A DNA stretch of 64,000 nt from Shinella yambaruensis (lineage in GTDB: Bacteria > Pseudomonadota > Alphaproteobacteria > Rhizobiales > Rhizobiaceae), in assembly GCF_022899355.1 (NCBI RefSeq), contig NZ_JALJCK010000016.1, forward strand, positions 1 to 64,000, read 5' to 3'. Below, piece by piece: positions 16,182-24,546 of the stretch (position 1 is the first letter of the stretch; each line of letters opens with the position of its first letter). Under the pieces are notes generated by a model. The model was not told where the DNA came from. It was given only the letters and a program-made list of their open reading frames with translations, and made no database searches. A program made the translations under genes and the position numbers.

Positions 16182-17128
16182 CCTGCGGATCCGGCGGCGA
16201 GCCTCGTCGTTTCGCGGACGATCCCGTCGAAAGCGCGCCTGGCCCGCAGGGAAAGACCGCGGGCACGCACATAGCCGTGCGGAAGGGCTGCGCCAGCCAG
16301 CAGCAATGCCGTACCGCCAGCCGCGCCGATCGCCCGGCAATAGGCTTCTCCCTCGCAGGCCAGCGGATCGTATTCCGCGATGAAGACGACCGTCGGGGGC
16401 AGGCCGGAAAAATCACCGGCTGCGAGCGGGCTGAAGCGCGGGTCGTCATAGGGCGGCGCGCCGCCAGCCCGCGCCGCATCATAGGCCCTGACATCGTCAT
16501 GGGAGAGCAAGGGGGCATGCGCATGCCGCTCATGGCTCTCGCCGATCCAGGCTGCGGACATCGCCGGATAGATCAGAAGCTGGCCGACCGCCGGCCGCCT
16601 TGCGCCCTTCATGGCGTGGCAGAGGCAAGCCGCGATATTGCCCCCGGCGGATTCCCCCATGACGAGAAGAGGCGCGGCGAAGTGCCGGCCGGCCCACCGG
16701 AAGGCGCACACGGCATCCTCGAACGGCGCCGGATGACGGTGTTCGGGCGCCAGCCGATAGTCGACCGAGACGACGGACAGGCCGGTCCTTGCGCAGAGTT
16801 CGGTGCAAACATCGTCGTGGCTTTCGAGGCCGCCCAGAATGAACCCGCCGCCATGGAAGTAGAGAACGACCGGCCGATCCGGCCGATAATCCGCACCGGT
16901 CCGGTACTCCCGGACGGCGACGCTGTGCCCGCAATCCTCGGCTCGACGATCCGTGCGGCTCACGCCGTCGGGATGCGGCTGGCGCAGGGCACGGCACATG
17001 CGGTCATAGATCCTGCGGTTCTCGCCGACCGGCAAGGCGAGCGCATCCGGCGGATAGAACGTGTTGACCGTGTCCACATAGGCCTGCAGGTCGGGATCGA
17101 GTCGATAATCCATCTCGGGTCTCGGCAT
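16178..17128 (-). CDS. Alpha/beta hydrolase of the hormone-sensitive-lipase (esterase) family
   Basis: A 316-residue soluble esterase. The oxyanion motif HGGGF (near 92), nucleophile motif GESAGG (near 158), acid in AEYDPL (near 250) and His in LPHGYV (near 283) give a complete triad. The closest families cleave short acyl esters; no natural substrate can be named. It follows the second Osm-type binding protein after a strong hairpin on the same strand, so it may be the distal, weakly expressed end of the quaternary-amine operon. It could equally be an independent gene. Confidence 0.85.
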   Translation of the reverse strand: MPRPEMDYRLDPDLQAYVDTVNTFYPPDALALPVGENRRIYDRMCRALRQPHPDGVSRTDRRAEDCGHSVAVREYRTGADYRPDRPVVLYFHGGGFILGGLESHDDVCTELCARTGLSVVSVDYRLAPEHRHPAPFEDAVCAFRWAGRHFAAPLLVMGESAGGNIAACLCHAMKGARRPAVGQLLIYPAMSAAWIGESHERHAHAPLLSHDDVRAYDAARAGGAPPYDDPRFSPLAAGDFSGLPPTVVFIAEYDPLACEGEAYCRAIGAAGGTALLLAGAALPHGYVRARGLSLRARRAFDGIVRETTRLAAGSAG

Positions 17129-17140
17129 AGACGGGAAAGA

Positions 17141-17170
17141 GCCGCGCTGACCTTGGAACGTCAGCGCGGC
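17141..17170 (-). terminator. Perfect 11-bp stem-loop after the binding-protein gene
   Basis: GCCGCGCTGAC (17141-17151) and GTCAGCGCGGC (17160-17170) form an 11-bp perfect stem with an eight-base loop. On the minus strand it is followed by TCTTTCCC, a weak U-tract. It lies between the binding-protein stop and the esterase start, so it acts either as a leaky terminator or as an mRNA 3' barrier. Confidence 0.6.
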
Positions 17171-17201
17171 AAGCGGGCCGGACAGGGGTCCGACAGGGGA
17201 G

Positions 17202-18104
17202 CTAGAGGCCGTTCGACGCCAGGAATGCGGCTGCCACCTCTTCGATCGACTTCTTCCGCACGTCGATCTCGCCGTTCAACTGCTGCATGGTCGCGTCGTC
17301 CAGTTTGGCGGAAAGCTGATCGAGGAGTTCGCCAAGCCTGGGATTGGCTTCCAGGACATCGCTCCGGATCGTCGGCACCAGCGCATAGTCCGGGAAGAAA
17401 TGCCGATCGTCGTCGAGCAGGACGAGGTCCATGGCGGCGATCCGGCCATCCGTCGCGGCAACGACCGCAAGATCGACGTCCCCGTTCTGAAGGGCGGGAA
17501 AGACCAGCCCGATTTCCATCGGCCGGATATTCCTCCGGCCCGCCTCAAATCCGTAGGTTTCCTGGAGGCCGAGCAACCCGTCCTGCCGCTTGGGAAACTC
17601 CGCGGTCGTTGCCATCACCGGATCCTTGCCGGCATTGTAGGCGGCAGCCAGGTCCGACAGGCTCGCCATTCCGTCGGTCTTCGGATTGTCCCTGCGGATC
17701 GCAAGCGCATAGGTGTTGTTGGCGCGCGACGGCGAAAGCCAGGTGATGCCGCGCTCGGCATCCTTTTCCTTGACGATCCTGTAGGTTTCGTCCGGTGTCA
17801 GGCGATCGGTGATCTTGTTGAAGTTGACGAGCGCCGTGCCGGTATATTCCCAGTAGACGTCGACCTCGCCGTTCTCCAAGGCGGCGCGGACGATGTTGGT
17901 GCCCATTCCGTCCCGCTTGCTCACCGTGAAGCCGTTCTTCTGCAGGAGCTGCGTCGTCATTTCGGCAAGCAGGAACTGCTCCGTGAAATCCTTGCCGCCG
18001 ACCTTGATGTCCTGCGCCGCGGCCGCGCCTGCGGCGGTCATGGCAAGGCCGGCGACCAGTACGGCCTGAATGGCAGTCTTCATGTTATCGATGATGCGCA
18101 TCAT
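17202..18104 (-). CDS. Quaternary-amine ABC transporter substrate-binding protein (OpuAC/OsmX type), second copy
   Basis: A 300-residue periplasmic protein with a signal peptide (TAIQAVLVAGLAMTAAGAAA). It carries the family motifs VGGKDFTEQFLLAEM, DGMGTNIVRAALENGEVD, YWEYTGTALV and TTAEFPKRQDGLLGL. It is a clear paralogue of the protein at 20398-21288, and the motifs align without gaps. It has no permease or ATPase of its own. I infer that it delivers a second ligand to the same membrane complex. The start at 18104 is supported by AAGGGAACGAC. It lies 25 bases after the Ldh_2 gene and is followed by a hairpin. Confidence 0.86.
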   Translation of the reverse strand: MMRIIDNMKTAIQAVLVAGLAMTAAGAAAAQDIKVGGKDFTEQFLLAEMTTQLLQKNGFTVSKRDGMGTNIVRAALENGEVDVYWEYTGTALVNFNKITDRLTPDETYRIVKEKDAERGITWLSPSRANNTYALAIRRDNPKTDGMASLSDLAAAYNAGKDPVMATTAEFPKRQDGLLGLQETYGFEAGRRNIRPMEIGLVFPALQNGDVDLAVVAATDGRIAAMDLVLLDDDRHFFPDYALVPTIRSDVLEANPRLGELLDQLSAKLDDATMQQLNGEIDVRKKSIEEVAAAFLASNGL

Positions 18105-18129
18105 GTCGTTCCCTTCGTTCTGTCGTTGT

Positions 18130-19137
18130 TCAACTCACTTGAGGGTCTGCCGCGTCGTTCGATGCCGAAAGCCGCACCGCCGTCTCCCACAGAGCGGCAT
18201 CGACGCGGACAGGCTGGCTTCTCCCGGATCGCCCGGGAAGCCTCGCCCCTGCGGCCTCATGGGCCGCGGCCAGCCGGCCGATGGCCTCGGGGAAGTGACC
18301 GGCGGAGAAATGGCCGGGATCGATCGCGATCAGGAACTGCCCGACGCACGGCGGGCCGCCCTCATCGTTGCCGAAAGGGCTCGCCTCCGTGCTGAGGACC
18401 GAACCGGTCAGCGCGGCGGCCAGGATTTCGACAAGGAGGGCGATATTGGCGCCCTTCCGGCCGCCGGCCGGCAGGAGCGAGCCTTCCAGGCCGGTGGCCG
18501 CATCGGTCGTCGGCCGTCCATGCCTGTCCTGTGCCCAGCCCGTCGGGATTGCCTCGCCGCGATTGCGGCGGAGGATCATCTCCGTCTTGGTGACGGCGCT
18601 CATGCTTTGGTCGACGACAATGGGGGGAGCTTCCGCCGAAGGCACGGCGAAGGCGAGCGGGTTCGTTCCGAAGAGTGCCCGCGTCGCACCGGGCGGCGCG
18701 ACGGAGGCCGGTGCATTCGACAGGCAAAGACCGATCAGGCCGTTTTCCGCGAGCGGGAGGACGTGATGGGCAAGCGCGAGACAATTATAGGAGTTGCGCA
18801 CCGCCATCGCCCCGATGCCGGCCCGGCGGGCCGCGTCGACCAAGGCCGGCGTACCGGCCGCGATGGCGGGATGCGCGAAGCCGCATCGCGCATCGACCGT
18901 CACCGTGGCGCCGCGTGGCGCCATATCGGGAACGGCCTTTCCATCCACCTTGCCGATCGTCAGATGCCGGCAGAAGATCGGCAGGTAGTAGAGGCCGCAG
19001 ACACGGTTTCCGCCGGCCTCCGCCCTGGCGATCGCCTGCGCCACGGCGCGCGCGTTGTCGACGGTAGCACCATGCTTCTCCAGCGCGGCAAGGCAGACCG
19101 CCTCGATCGTTTCGCGGGTCGTCTCGACCGTGCTCAT
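18130..19137 (-). CDS. Ldh_2-family oxidoreductase with altered catalytic motif
   Basis: A 335-residue paralogue of the protein at 3351-4355. Shared segments include CGFAHPAI, RNSYNCLALAHHV, LFGTNPLAFAVP and GGRKGANIALLVEILAAAL. The conserved Ser-His pair of the active site (RSHGLL in the paralogue, His47) is replaced here by Val-Cys (NRVCGLYYL, Cys47). The codon at 18999-18997 is TGC, so this is read directly. Loss of the catalytic His suggests altered chemistry or loss of dehydrogenase activity. It overlaps the enolase-superfamily gene by four bases (ATGA) and precedes the second binding protein. Confidence 0.8.
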   Translation of the reverse strand: MSTVETTRETIEAVCLAALEKHGATVDNARAVAQAIARAEAGGNRVCGLYYLPIFCRHLTIGKVDGKAVPDMAPRGATVTVDARCGFAHPAIAAGTPALVDAARRAGIGAMAVRNSYNCLALAHHVLPLAENGLIGLCLSNAPASVAPPGATRALFGTNPLAFAVPSAEAPPIVVDQSMSAVTKTEMILRRNRGEAIPTGWAQDRHGRPTTDAATGLEGSLLPAGGRKGANIALLVEILAAALTGSVLSTEASPFGNDEGGPPCVGQFLIAIDPGHFSAGHFPEAIGRLAAAHEAAGARLPGRSGRSQPVRVDAALWETAVRLSASNDAADPQVS

Positions 19138-20258
19138 CGGCCGGCCGCGTAGCGTCTTTCGCCCGCGGCGACGAGGTCGTCGGCGAGGGTGAAACCCAGC
19201 CCCGGCATCTTGAAGGCATCGAGCCAGCCGGTCCTCGGGGCAAGGCCCGGGGAGGACACGATATCCTTCTCGACGAGCTGCCACATGATCTGGTTGCCGT
19301 CGTCGAGATTGGGGATGGCAAGCCCGATGTGATGTTCGGCGCAGGTGGTGATGCCGGTGGTGAAGGACGAATGGATGCAGATCTTCAGCCCGGCGGATTC
19401 CGCCACCGCCGCCGCCTTCATCATCGGCTGTATGCCGCCGATCTCGCGCGGGCCGATGCAGATCATGTCGGCGGCCCGCTGGCGGCAGATCTCGTAGACG
19501 TCGTAGAGCGTGAAAGCGGCCTGGTCCGCCACGATCGGAATGCCGACTTTCTCGCGCACATGCGCCATGGCGGGAATGCTCCAGCTCACCGTCGGCTGCT
19601 CGATGAACTCGATGTCGTATTTCTCCAGCTTGCGGCACATGTTGATCGCGTCATGCACGCTCCAGCCCTCGTTCGCATCGAGGCGCAGGCGCGCATCGCC
19701 GATCTCGCGGCGGACCGCGGCGGTGATTTCGAGGTCCAGCTTCTCGCCGCGGCCGACCTTGAGATAGAAGACCCGCTCGCCATTGGCGTGGCCGGCAGCG
19801 GCGTCGCGCGCAAGCTCCTCGGCCGTCTCGCCCTGGAGGAAATAGAAGTAGCCGACCGCCTTGCGGTGCGCACCGCCGAGCAGCTGGTGGACGGGAAGGC
19901 CGGCAAGCTTGCCCTGGAGGTCCCACATGGCCATGTCGATACCGGAGAACATCTGGTTGGCGGCCCGCATGATGTTCGCGCCGTGCCCGAGATATTCCCG
20001 GTGGAAGATGCGCGCGATGAGCGGGGCCACATCATGCGGCGAATGGCCGACGAGATGGCTGGCGAGGCGCTGGAGGATGGCCGCCGTGCCGGTCTGGTCC
20101 GGTGCGACCGTGCACTCGCCGATACCGACGGTGCCGTCATCCGCCTCGATCTCGATGAGATTGACGGCAAAGGATTCCCGAATGCCGTAGGACCAGTGGT
20201 AGGGCTGCTTCAAAGGCAGGACCAGCGGACGGATGCGGATGCTTGATATCTTGACCAT
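19134..20258 (-). CDS. Enolase-superfamily enzyme (mandelate racemase/muconate lactonizing type)
   Basis: A 374-residue protein with an N-terminal capping domain and a (beta/alpha)7-beta barrel. The predicted Mg ligands are Asp194 (LRLDANEGW), Glu220 (EFIEQP) and Asp245 (VADQAAF). Lys167 (FYLKVGRGE) sits on the second barrel strand and His296 (ICIHSSF) near the end. The usual acid/base Lys or His-Asp partner on the sixth strand is not obvious (CIGPREIGG). A racemase, epimerase or dehydratase of an amino-acid derivative is likely; the family includes hydroxyproline-betaine epimerase. The start at 20258 removes a non-conserved extension. It sits between two quaternary-amine binding proteins. 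Confidence 0.82.
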   Translation of the reverse strand: MVKISSIRIRPLVLPLKQPYHWSYGIRESFAVNLIEIEADDGTVGIGECTVAPDQTGTAAILQRLASHLVGHSPHDVAPLIARIFHREYLGHGANIMRAANQMFSGIDMAMWDLQGKLAGLPVHQLLGGAHRKAVGYFYFLQGETAEELARDAAAGHANGERVFYLKVGRGEKLDLEITAAVRREIGDARLRLDANEGWSVHDAINMCRKLEKYDIEFIEQPTVSWSIPAMAHVREKVGIPIVADQAAFTLYDVYEICRQRAADMICIGPREIGGIQPMMKAAAVAESAGLKICIHSSFTTGITTCAEHHIGLAIPNLDDGNQIMWQLVEKDIVSSPGLAPRTGWLDAFKMPGLGFTLADDLVAAGERRYAAGR

Positions 20259-20339
20259 TCCCGGGATTCCTCGAAACGACGGCCGGCATTGCCCGGCCTC
20301 CTGCATGCGGCGGCCGGCTTCCGGCACGCCTCCTCCCCT

Positions 20340-20364
20340 CCCGCCTGCAGGACCTGCAGGCGGG
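20340..20364 (-). promoter_or_regulatory. Perfect 11-bp intercistronic hairpin
   Basis: CCCGCCTGCAG (20340-20350), loop GAC, CTGCAGGCGGG (20354-20364). It follows the binding-protein gene by 33 bases and precedes the enolase-superfamily gene. No U-tract follows on the minus strand, so mRNA stabilisation of the binding-protein message is more likely than termination. Confidence 0.6.
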
Positions 20365-20397
20365 CGAGACTGATGATGAGACGCGAAAAGCGCCGGC

Positions 20398-21288
20398 TTA
20401 CATGCCGAGCGACTTCAGGTAGTCGGCGGCAACGGTCTCGATGGTCTTCTTCTCGACGTCGACCTCGCTGTTCAAACGCTGCATCGTGGCGTCGTCGAGC
20501 TTCGTCGAGATCGCTTCGAGCGCGTCCTTGAGATCGGGATGCTCGTCGAGCACCTCCTTGCGCACGACGGGAGTCAGTGCATAGTTCGGGAAGAAGCCCT
20601 TGTCGTCCTTCAGCACCTTCAGGCCGAGGGCGGCGATCTGGCCATCGGTCGCCTGTGCGGCGATCGTATCGAGATCGCCGTTGGCGAGCGCGTTGTAGGC
20701 GAGGCCGAGATCCATCGGCCGGACATTGGCGCGGCCCGCCTCGAACCCGTAGACCTCCTGCAGGCCGATCAGGCCGTCCGGACGCTTCGGAAACTCGGCG
20801 GTCGTGCCCATGAGGATCGGCTTGCCGTCGTTATAGGCCTTGGCAAGGTCGGAGATCGTCTCCAGGCCTTCCGTCTTGGCATTGCCCGGCTTGACGACAT
20901 AGGCATAGGTGTTGTTCGCCGTGGACGGCGCCAGCCAGACAAGGCCCTTTTCGCCATCCAGCTGCTTGACGCGGTTGTAGGTCTCCTCCGGCGAAAGCCG
21001 CTCCGTCACCTTGTTGAAGGTGATGAGCGACGTGCCCGTATATTCCCAGTAGAGGTCCACCTCGCCGTTCTCCAGCGCGGCGCGGACGATCTTGGTGCCC
21101 ATGCCGTCCTTCTTGTCGACGGTGTAGCCCTTGCTCCCGAGGAGCTGCTTGGTGATTTCGGCGATGATCAGCTGTTCGGTGAAGTTCTTCCCGCCGACGG
21201 TGATCGTCGCAGCGAAGGCGGACGTCGCGGCAAGAGCGATGGCCGCCGCCGACAAAAGGGTCTTGGCAAGTTTCGGTACGAAGGTCAT
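20398..21288 (-). CDS. Quaternary-amine ABC transporter substrate-binding protein (OpuAC/OsmX type)
   Basis: A 296-residue periplasmic protein. The signal peptide AKTLLSAAAIALAATSAFAA is followed by VGGKNFTEQLIIAEITKQLL, DGMGTKIVRAALENGEVDLY, WEYTGTSLITFNKV and TTAEFPKRPDGLIGLQEVYG, the diagnostic blocks of the OpuCC/OsmF/OsmX group. The start at 21288 lies 23 bases after the permease stop. It is the fourth gene of the permease-ATPase-permease-binding protein set. Ligands of this group are glycine betaine, carnitine, choline or related compounds. Confidence 0.9.
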   Translation of the reverse strand: MTFVPKLAKTLLSAAAIALAATSAFAATITVGGKNFTEQLIIAEITKQLLGSKGYTVDKKDGMGTKIVRAALENGEVDLYWEYTGTSLITFNKVTERLSPEETYNRVKQLDGEKGLVWLAPSTANNTYAYVVKPGNAKTEGLETISDLAKAYNDGKPILMGTTAEFPKRPDGLIGLQEVYGFEAGRANVRPMDLGLAYNALANGDLDTIAAQATDGQIAALGLKVLKDDKGFFPNYALTPVVRKEVLDEHPDLKDALEAISTKLDDATMQRLNSEVDVEKKTIETVAADYLKSLGM

Positions 21289-21311
21289 TTCAGTTCCTCT
21301 CTCTTTTCTTG

Positions 21312-22070
21312 TTATCGCAACGGATTTATCCCTCGTGGAACGAGGTGGTACTGGATCTGGCCGAAAACGAAGTCGACCAGGACCGCAATCAATGCCGTGG
21401 GAATGGCCCCGGCCATCATCATCGGGAGTTCGTCCAGCGCGATCCCGGTGAAGATCAGTTCGCCAAGCCCGCCCGCGCCGATCAGAAAGACCAGCGGCGC
21501 CGAGCCGACGCAGATCGCGAGCGCCGTGCGGATGCCGCCGAAGATGACGAAGAGGGCGTTTGGAAGCTCGACACGCCACAGGACCTGCCGCGGCGTCATG
21601 CCCATGCCGGTTGCCGCCTCCACGAGGTGGGGCGGCACCGCGCGCAGGCCGGCATAGGTGTTGCGCACGATCGGAAGAAGGGTGGCGGCCCACAGGCCGA
21701 ACACCGCGGGCACCGTGCCGATGCCGAGCAGCGTCATGGAAAGCGCAAGGATCGCCAGCGTCGGCACGGTGCTGCCGATGTTGAAGACCTGCATCGCCGC
21801 CTCGGAAATGGCGCGGAAGGCAGGCCGGGAGAGCACGATGCCCACAGGCACGGCCGTGAGGATGGCAAGTCCACCGGCCCAGGCGACGAGCTCCAGATGC
21901 TGTACGGCAAGGTAGGAAATGTCGTCGGAATAGGTGAGGATCTCCTCCGCCATGCCGCTCGACCACAGCCAGGCGACCGCGCCCGCCAGCACGACCAGCA
22001 CGAGCACCGGGGCGAGCGCGGGGCGGCGGCGTTCCTGTGGCGGCGTGGTCAGGATGGCGGGAGCGCTCAT
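21312..22070 (-). CDS. Quaternary-amine ABC transporter permease (OpuC/Osm type)
   Basis: A 252-residue membrane protein with one BPD_transp_1 domain and about six helices. The EAA-like loop reads LVEAATGMGMTPRQVLWRVE. Typical flanking motifs are NIGSTVPTLAILALSMTLLG and FLIGAGGLGELIFTGIALDE. The start at 22070 overlaps the ATPase stop by four bases. The longer frame running to 23276 is a shadow of the ATPase. It pairs with the permease at 23179-23841 to form a heterodimeric channel. Confidence 0.9.
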   Translation of the reverse strand: MSAPAILTTPPQERRRPALAPVLVLVVLAGAVAWLWSSGMAEEILTYSDDISYLAVQHLELVAWAGGLAILTAVPVGIVLSRPAFRAISEAAMQVFNIGSTVPTLAILALSMTLLGIGTVPAVFGLWAATLLPIVRNTYAGLRAVPPHLVEAATGMGMTPRQVLWRVELPNALFVIFGGIRTALAICVGSAPLVFLIGAGGLGELIFTGIALDELPMMMAGAIPTALIAVLVDFVFGQIQYHLVPRGINPLR

Positions 22071-23182
22071 GCGGTCTCCCCGTGGCCGAGATTGTGCACG
22101 ATGGAACGATAGCTCATCACGCCGGCCAGCCTGCCACCCTCGTCGACGCAGGGCAGCAGGGGCATGTCGTGGGCGAACATCAGCGACACCGCGTGCCGCA
22201 GGTCGCCGCTGACCGGCACGGCGCCCTTTACGGGTTCCGCGTGGTCGGCGACCGCACCGGAGCGCGCGCCCGCGACCTGCGCGCTCAGAAGGGACTGTGG
22301 CACACCCTCCGCGTCGAGCACAAAGGCGGCGGCGCTGCCCGACGACCGCATGCGTTCCAGGGCGCTCTCGACCGAATCCGAGTTCTGGACCGTTATGAAA
22401 TCGGTCTGCATGGCATTCCGCACCGGGATGAGCCTGAGGCGCTTGAGCGCCCGGTCGGAGCCGAGGAAATCCTCGATGAAGCTGTTGGCGGGGCGGGCGA
22501 GCAGATCGTCGGGCGTTGCATACTGTTCGAGTTTTCCACCACGGAAGATCGCGATCCTGTCCGCCATCTTCACCGCCTCGTCGAGATCGTGCGAGACGAA
22601 GATGATCGTCTTGCGGATCGTCTTCTGCATCTTCAGGAATTCTTCCTGGATGACCTCGCGGTTTATGGGATCGATGGCGCCGAACGGCTCGTCCATCAGC
22701 ATGACCGGCGGGTCCGCCGCGAGCGCGCGCAGGACGCCGACGCGCTGCTGCTGGCCGCCCGAAAGCTCCTTCGGATAGCGCTTGAGAAAGAGGTCGGGCT
22801 GAAGGCCCACCAGCTCCAGAAGCTCCTTGGCACGCATGCGCGACTTCCGGCGGTCCCAGCCGAGAAGATCGGGCACGACACAGATGTTCTCCTCGATCGT
22901 CTTGTTCGGAAACAGGCCGATCTGCTGGATCACATAGCCGATGGAGCGCCGAAGCTCGATCGCATCGACGGTGCCGGTGTCCTTGCCGTCGATGAAGACC
23001 TTGCCGCTGGTCGGCTGGATAAGCCGGTTGATCATCTTCATCGTCGTCGTCTTGCCGCAACCCGACGGACCGAGCAGCACGCAGATCTCGCCGGTGGGAA
23101 GGTCGAGGTTGACATTGTCGACCGCCACGAAGGGATTGTGCGCGGGGCCGAAGTGCTTCGTCAGGTTCTCGAGCCGGATCAT
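22067..23182 (-). CDS. Quaternary-amine ABC transporter ATP-binding protein with CBS domains (OpuCA type)
   Basis: A 371-residue ATPase. Walker A is LLGPSGCGKTTTMKMINRLI (near 36), the Q-loop YVIQQIGLFPN, the signature ELSGGQQQR (near 140), Walker B VMLMDEPFGAIDPI and the switch VSHDLDEA. The C-terminal ~120 residues (from TDFITVQNSDSVESALERM) form a CBS pair, which in OpuA/OpuC senses ionic strength or nucleotides. It overlaps both neighbouring permease genes by four bases, giving tight translational coupling. Confidence 0.92.
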   Translation of the reverse strand: MIRLENLTKHFGPAHNPFVAVDNVNLDLPTGEICVLLGPSGCGKTTTMKMINRLIQPTSGKVFIDGKDTGTVDAIELRRSIGYVIQQIGLFPNKTIEENICVVPDLLGWDRRKSRMRAKELLELVGLQPDLFLKRYPKELSGGQQQRVGVLRALAADPPVMLMDEPFGAIDPINREVIQEEFLKMQKTIRKTIIFVSHDLDEAVKMADRIAIFRGGKLEQYATPDDLLARPANSFIEDFLGSDRALKRLRLIPVRNAMQTDFITVQNSDSVESALERMRSSGSAAAFVLDAEGVPQSLLSAQVAGARSGAVADHAEPVKGAVPVSGDLRHAVSLMFAHDMPLLPCVDEGGRLAGVMSYRSIVHNLGHGETA

Positions 23183-23841
23183 TGCGTGACGTCCCCCTGG
23201 ATGCCGCGTGACGTGAGGAGGCGCTGCACGAGCGCCAGGAAAAGGTCGGCGGCGATTGCCAGCAGCGAGACCGCAAGCGCGCCCGTCACCAGCTGGCGGG
23301 GATCGGACTGGCTGATGCCCCGCGAGATGAAGGTGCCGAGTCCGCCCGCTCCGATATAGGCCGCAATCGCCGTCACGCCGATGTTCATGACGACGGCGGT
23401 GCGCACGCCCGCCATGATGACCGGTATGGCGAGCGGGATCTCGACCTGCCGAAGGCGTTGCCAGGTGCTCATTCCCATGCCCTTGGCCGCCTCGCGCAGC
23501 GCCGGATCGACATTGGTGATGGCGGTGTAGGTGTTGCGGATGATGGGAAGCTGGGAATAGAGCACGACGGCCACGACGGCGGGCACATAGCCGATGCCGT
23601 GCCCGATCGGCGACAGGAGCGGGATCATCAGGCCGAACAGGGCGATCGAGGGAACGGTGATCATCATCGACGCAAGATAGAGAACGGTATCGGCCGTGCT
23701 CTTCGACTGCGTGATGGCAATGCCGATCGGCACCGCCGTGGCGACCGCGATGCCGACGGCCAGGAAGACGATCGAGATATGCTCGATCGCGCGCGCGCCG
23801 ATGATGTCCAGATTGTCGATGATGAACCGGACGATCTCCAT
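23179..23841 (-). CDS. Quaternary-amine ABC transporter permease (OpuC/Osm type)
   Basis: A 220-residue membrane protein. It has an EAA-type loop (ALREAAKGMGMSTWQRLRQ) and the typical AAYIGAGGLGTFISRGIS segment. The start at 23841 lies 24 bases after the isochorismatase-family gene. It is the first transporter gene in the set and the partner of the permease at 21312-22070. Confidence 0.9.
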   Translation of the reverse strand: MEIVRFIIDNLDIIGARAIEHISIVFLAVGIAVATAVPIGIAITQSKSTADTVLYLASMMITVPSIALFGLMIPLLSPIGHGIGYVPAVVAVVLYSQLPIIRNTYTAITNVDPALREAAKGMGMSTWQRLRQVEIPLAIPVIMAGVRTAVVMNIGVTAIAAYIGAGGLGTFISRGISQSDPRQLVTGALAVSLLAIAADLFLALVQRLLTSRGIQGDVTQ

Positions 23842-23865
23842 TCGCTGCGGCCTGCCTTTCCTTGA

Positions 23866-24546
23866 CTAGAGTTGCCCGTAGATTTCGGCGGCATTCTCAA
23901 ACGTGAAGCGCAGGGGCACGGATCCCTCGATCTGCCATGCCTCGACCGTATCGCCGTCCATGAGGGCGCAGGCGGCCTGCGTATCGACGACCGCGCCGCC
24001 ATAGAGGCGGTTCGCAAGGTTGAGGATGCCCGTCTGGTGCATCGCAAGGCCGCCGCTGCCGCAGGCGTCCTTGACGAGCAGGACATGCAGGCCGAGATTG
24101 ATCGCGTCCTTGACCGTCGCGTCGACGCAGGCCTCGGTCCACACGCCGGCGACCACCAGCCATTCCACGCCGCGCTCGCGCAGTTCCGCGATGAGCGGAC
24201 TTTTGCCGAAGGCGCTCGCCTCGTTCTTGACGAGCAGTCGCTCCGACGCCCGCGGAGCGACCTCGGGACAGATCGCCGTCAGCGGATCGTCCTTGTCGCT
24301 GAATGCGGAACGCCCGTCCGGTCCCGTCGGATGGAACGGGCGGGCATGGTCGGCGAGATCGACGATGTAGGCACAGTGGAAGACCGGAATGCCGTTGCGC
24401 CGCGCCGCCGCCTGGAGGCGGGCGGCATTGCGAAGGACGGTGCCGTATCCTTCCACGAGATAGCGCTCGTCATGGCGATGCTCCTCCTGGAGGTCGATGA
24501 AGAGACCCGCAACCTTCGCATGTTCGATCCGCAACGGCTTCCTCAT
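23866..24546 (-). CDS. Isochorismatase-family cysteine hydrolase
   Basis: A 226-residue soluble hydrolase. The triad is complete: Asp18 (LFIDLQEEH), Lys107 (LLVKNEASAF) and Cys140 (VWTEACVDAT), with the cis-peptide region VAGVWTE. The family includes N-carbamoylsarcosine amidohydrolase, nicotinamidase and other amidases; an amide or carbamoyl derivative of a methylated amine would suit this operon. The ATG at 24546 overlaps the M24 stop (TGATG) and has GGAG five bases upstream; a TTG one codon earlier is less likely. Confidence 0.87.
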   Translation of the reverse strand: MRKPLRIEHAKVAGLFIDLQEEHRHDERYLVEGYGTVLRNAARLQAAARRNGIPVFHCAYIVDLADHARPFHPTGPDGRSAFSDKDDPLTAICPEVAPRASERLLVKNEASAFGKSPLIAELRERGVEWLVVAGVWTEACVDATVKDAINLGLHVLLVKDACGSGGLAMHQTGILNLANRLYGGAVVDTQAACALMDGDTVEAWQIEGSVPLRFTFENAAEIYGQL

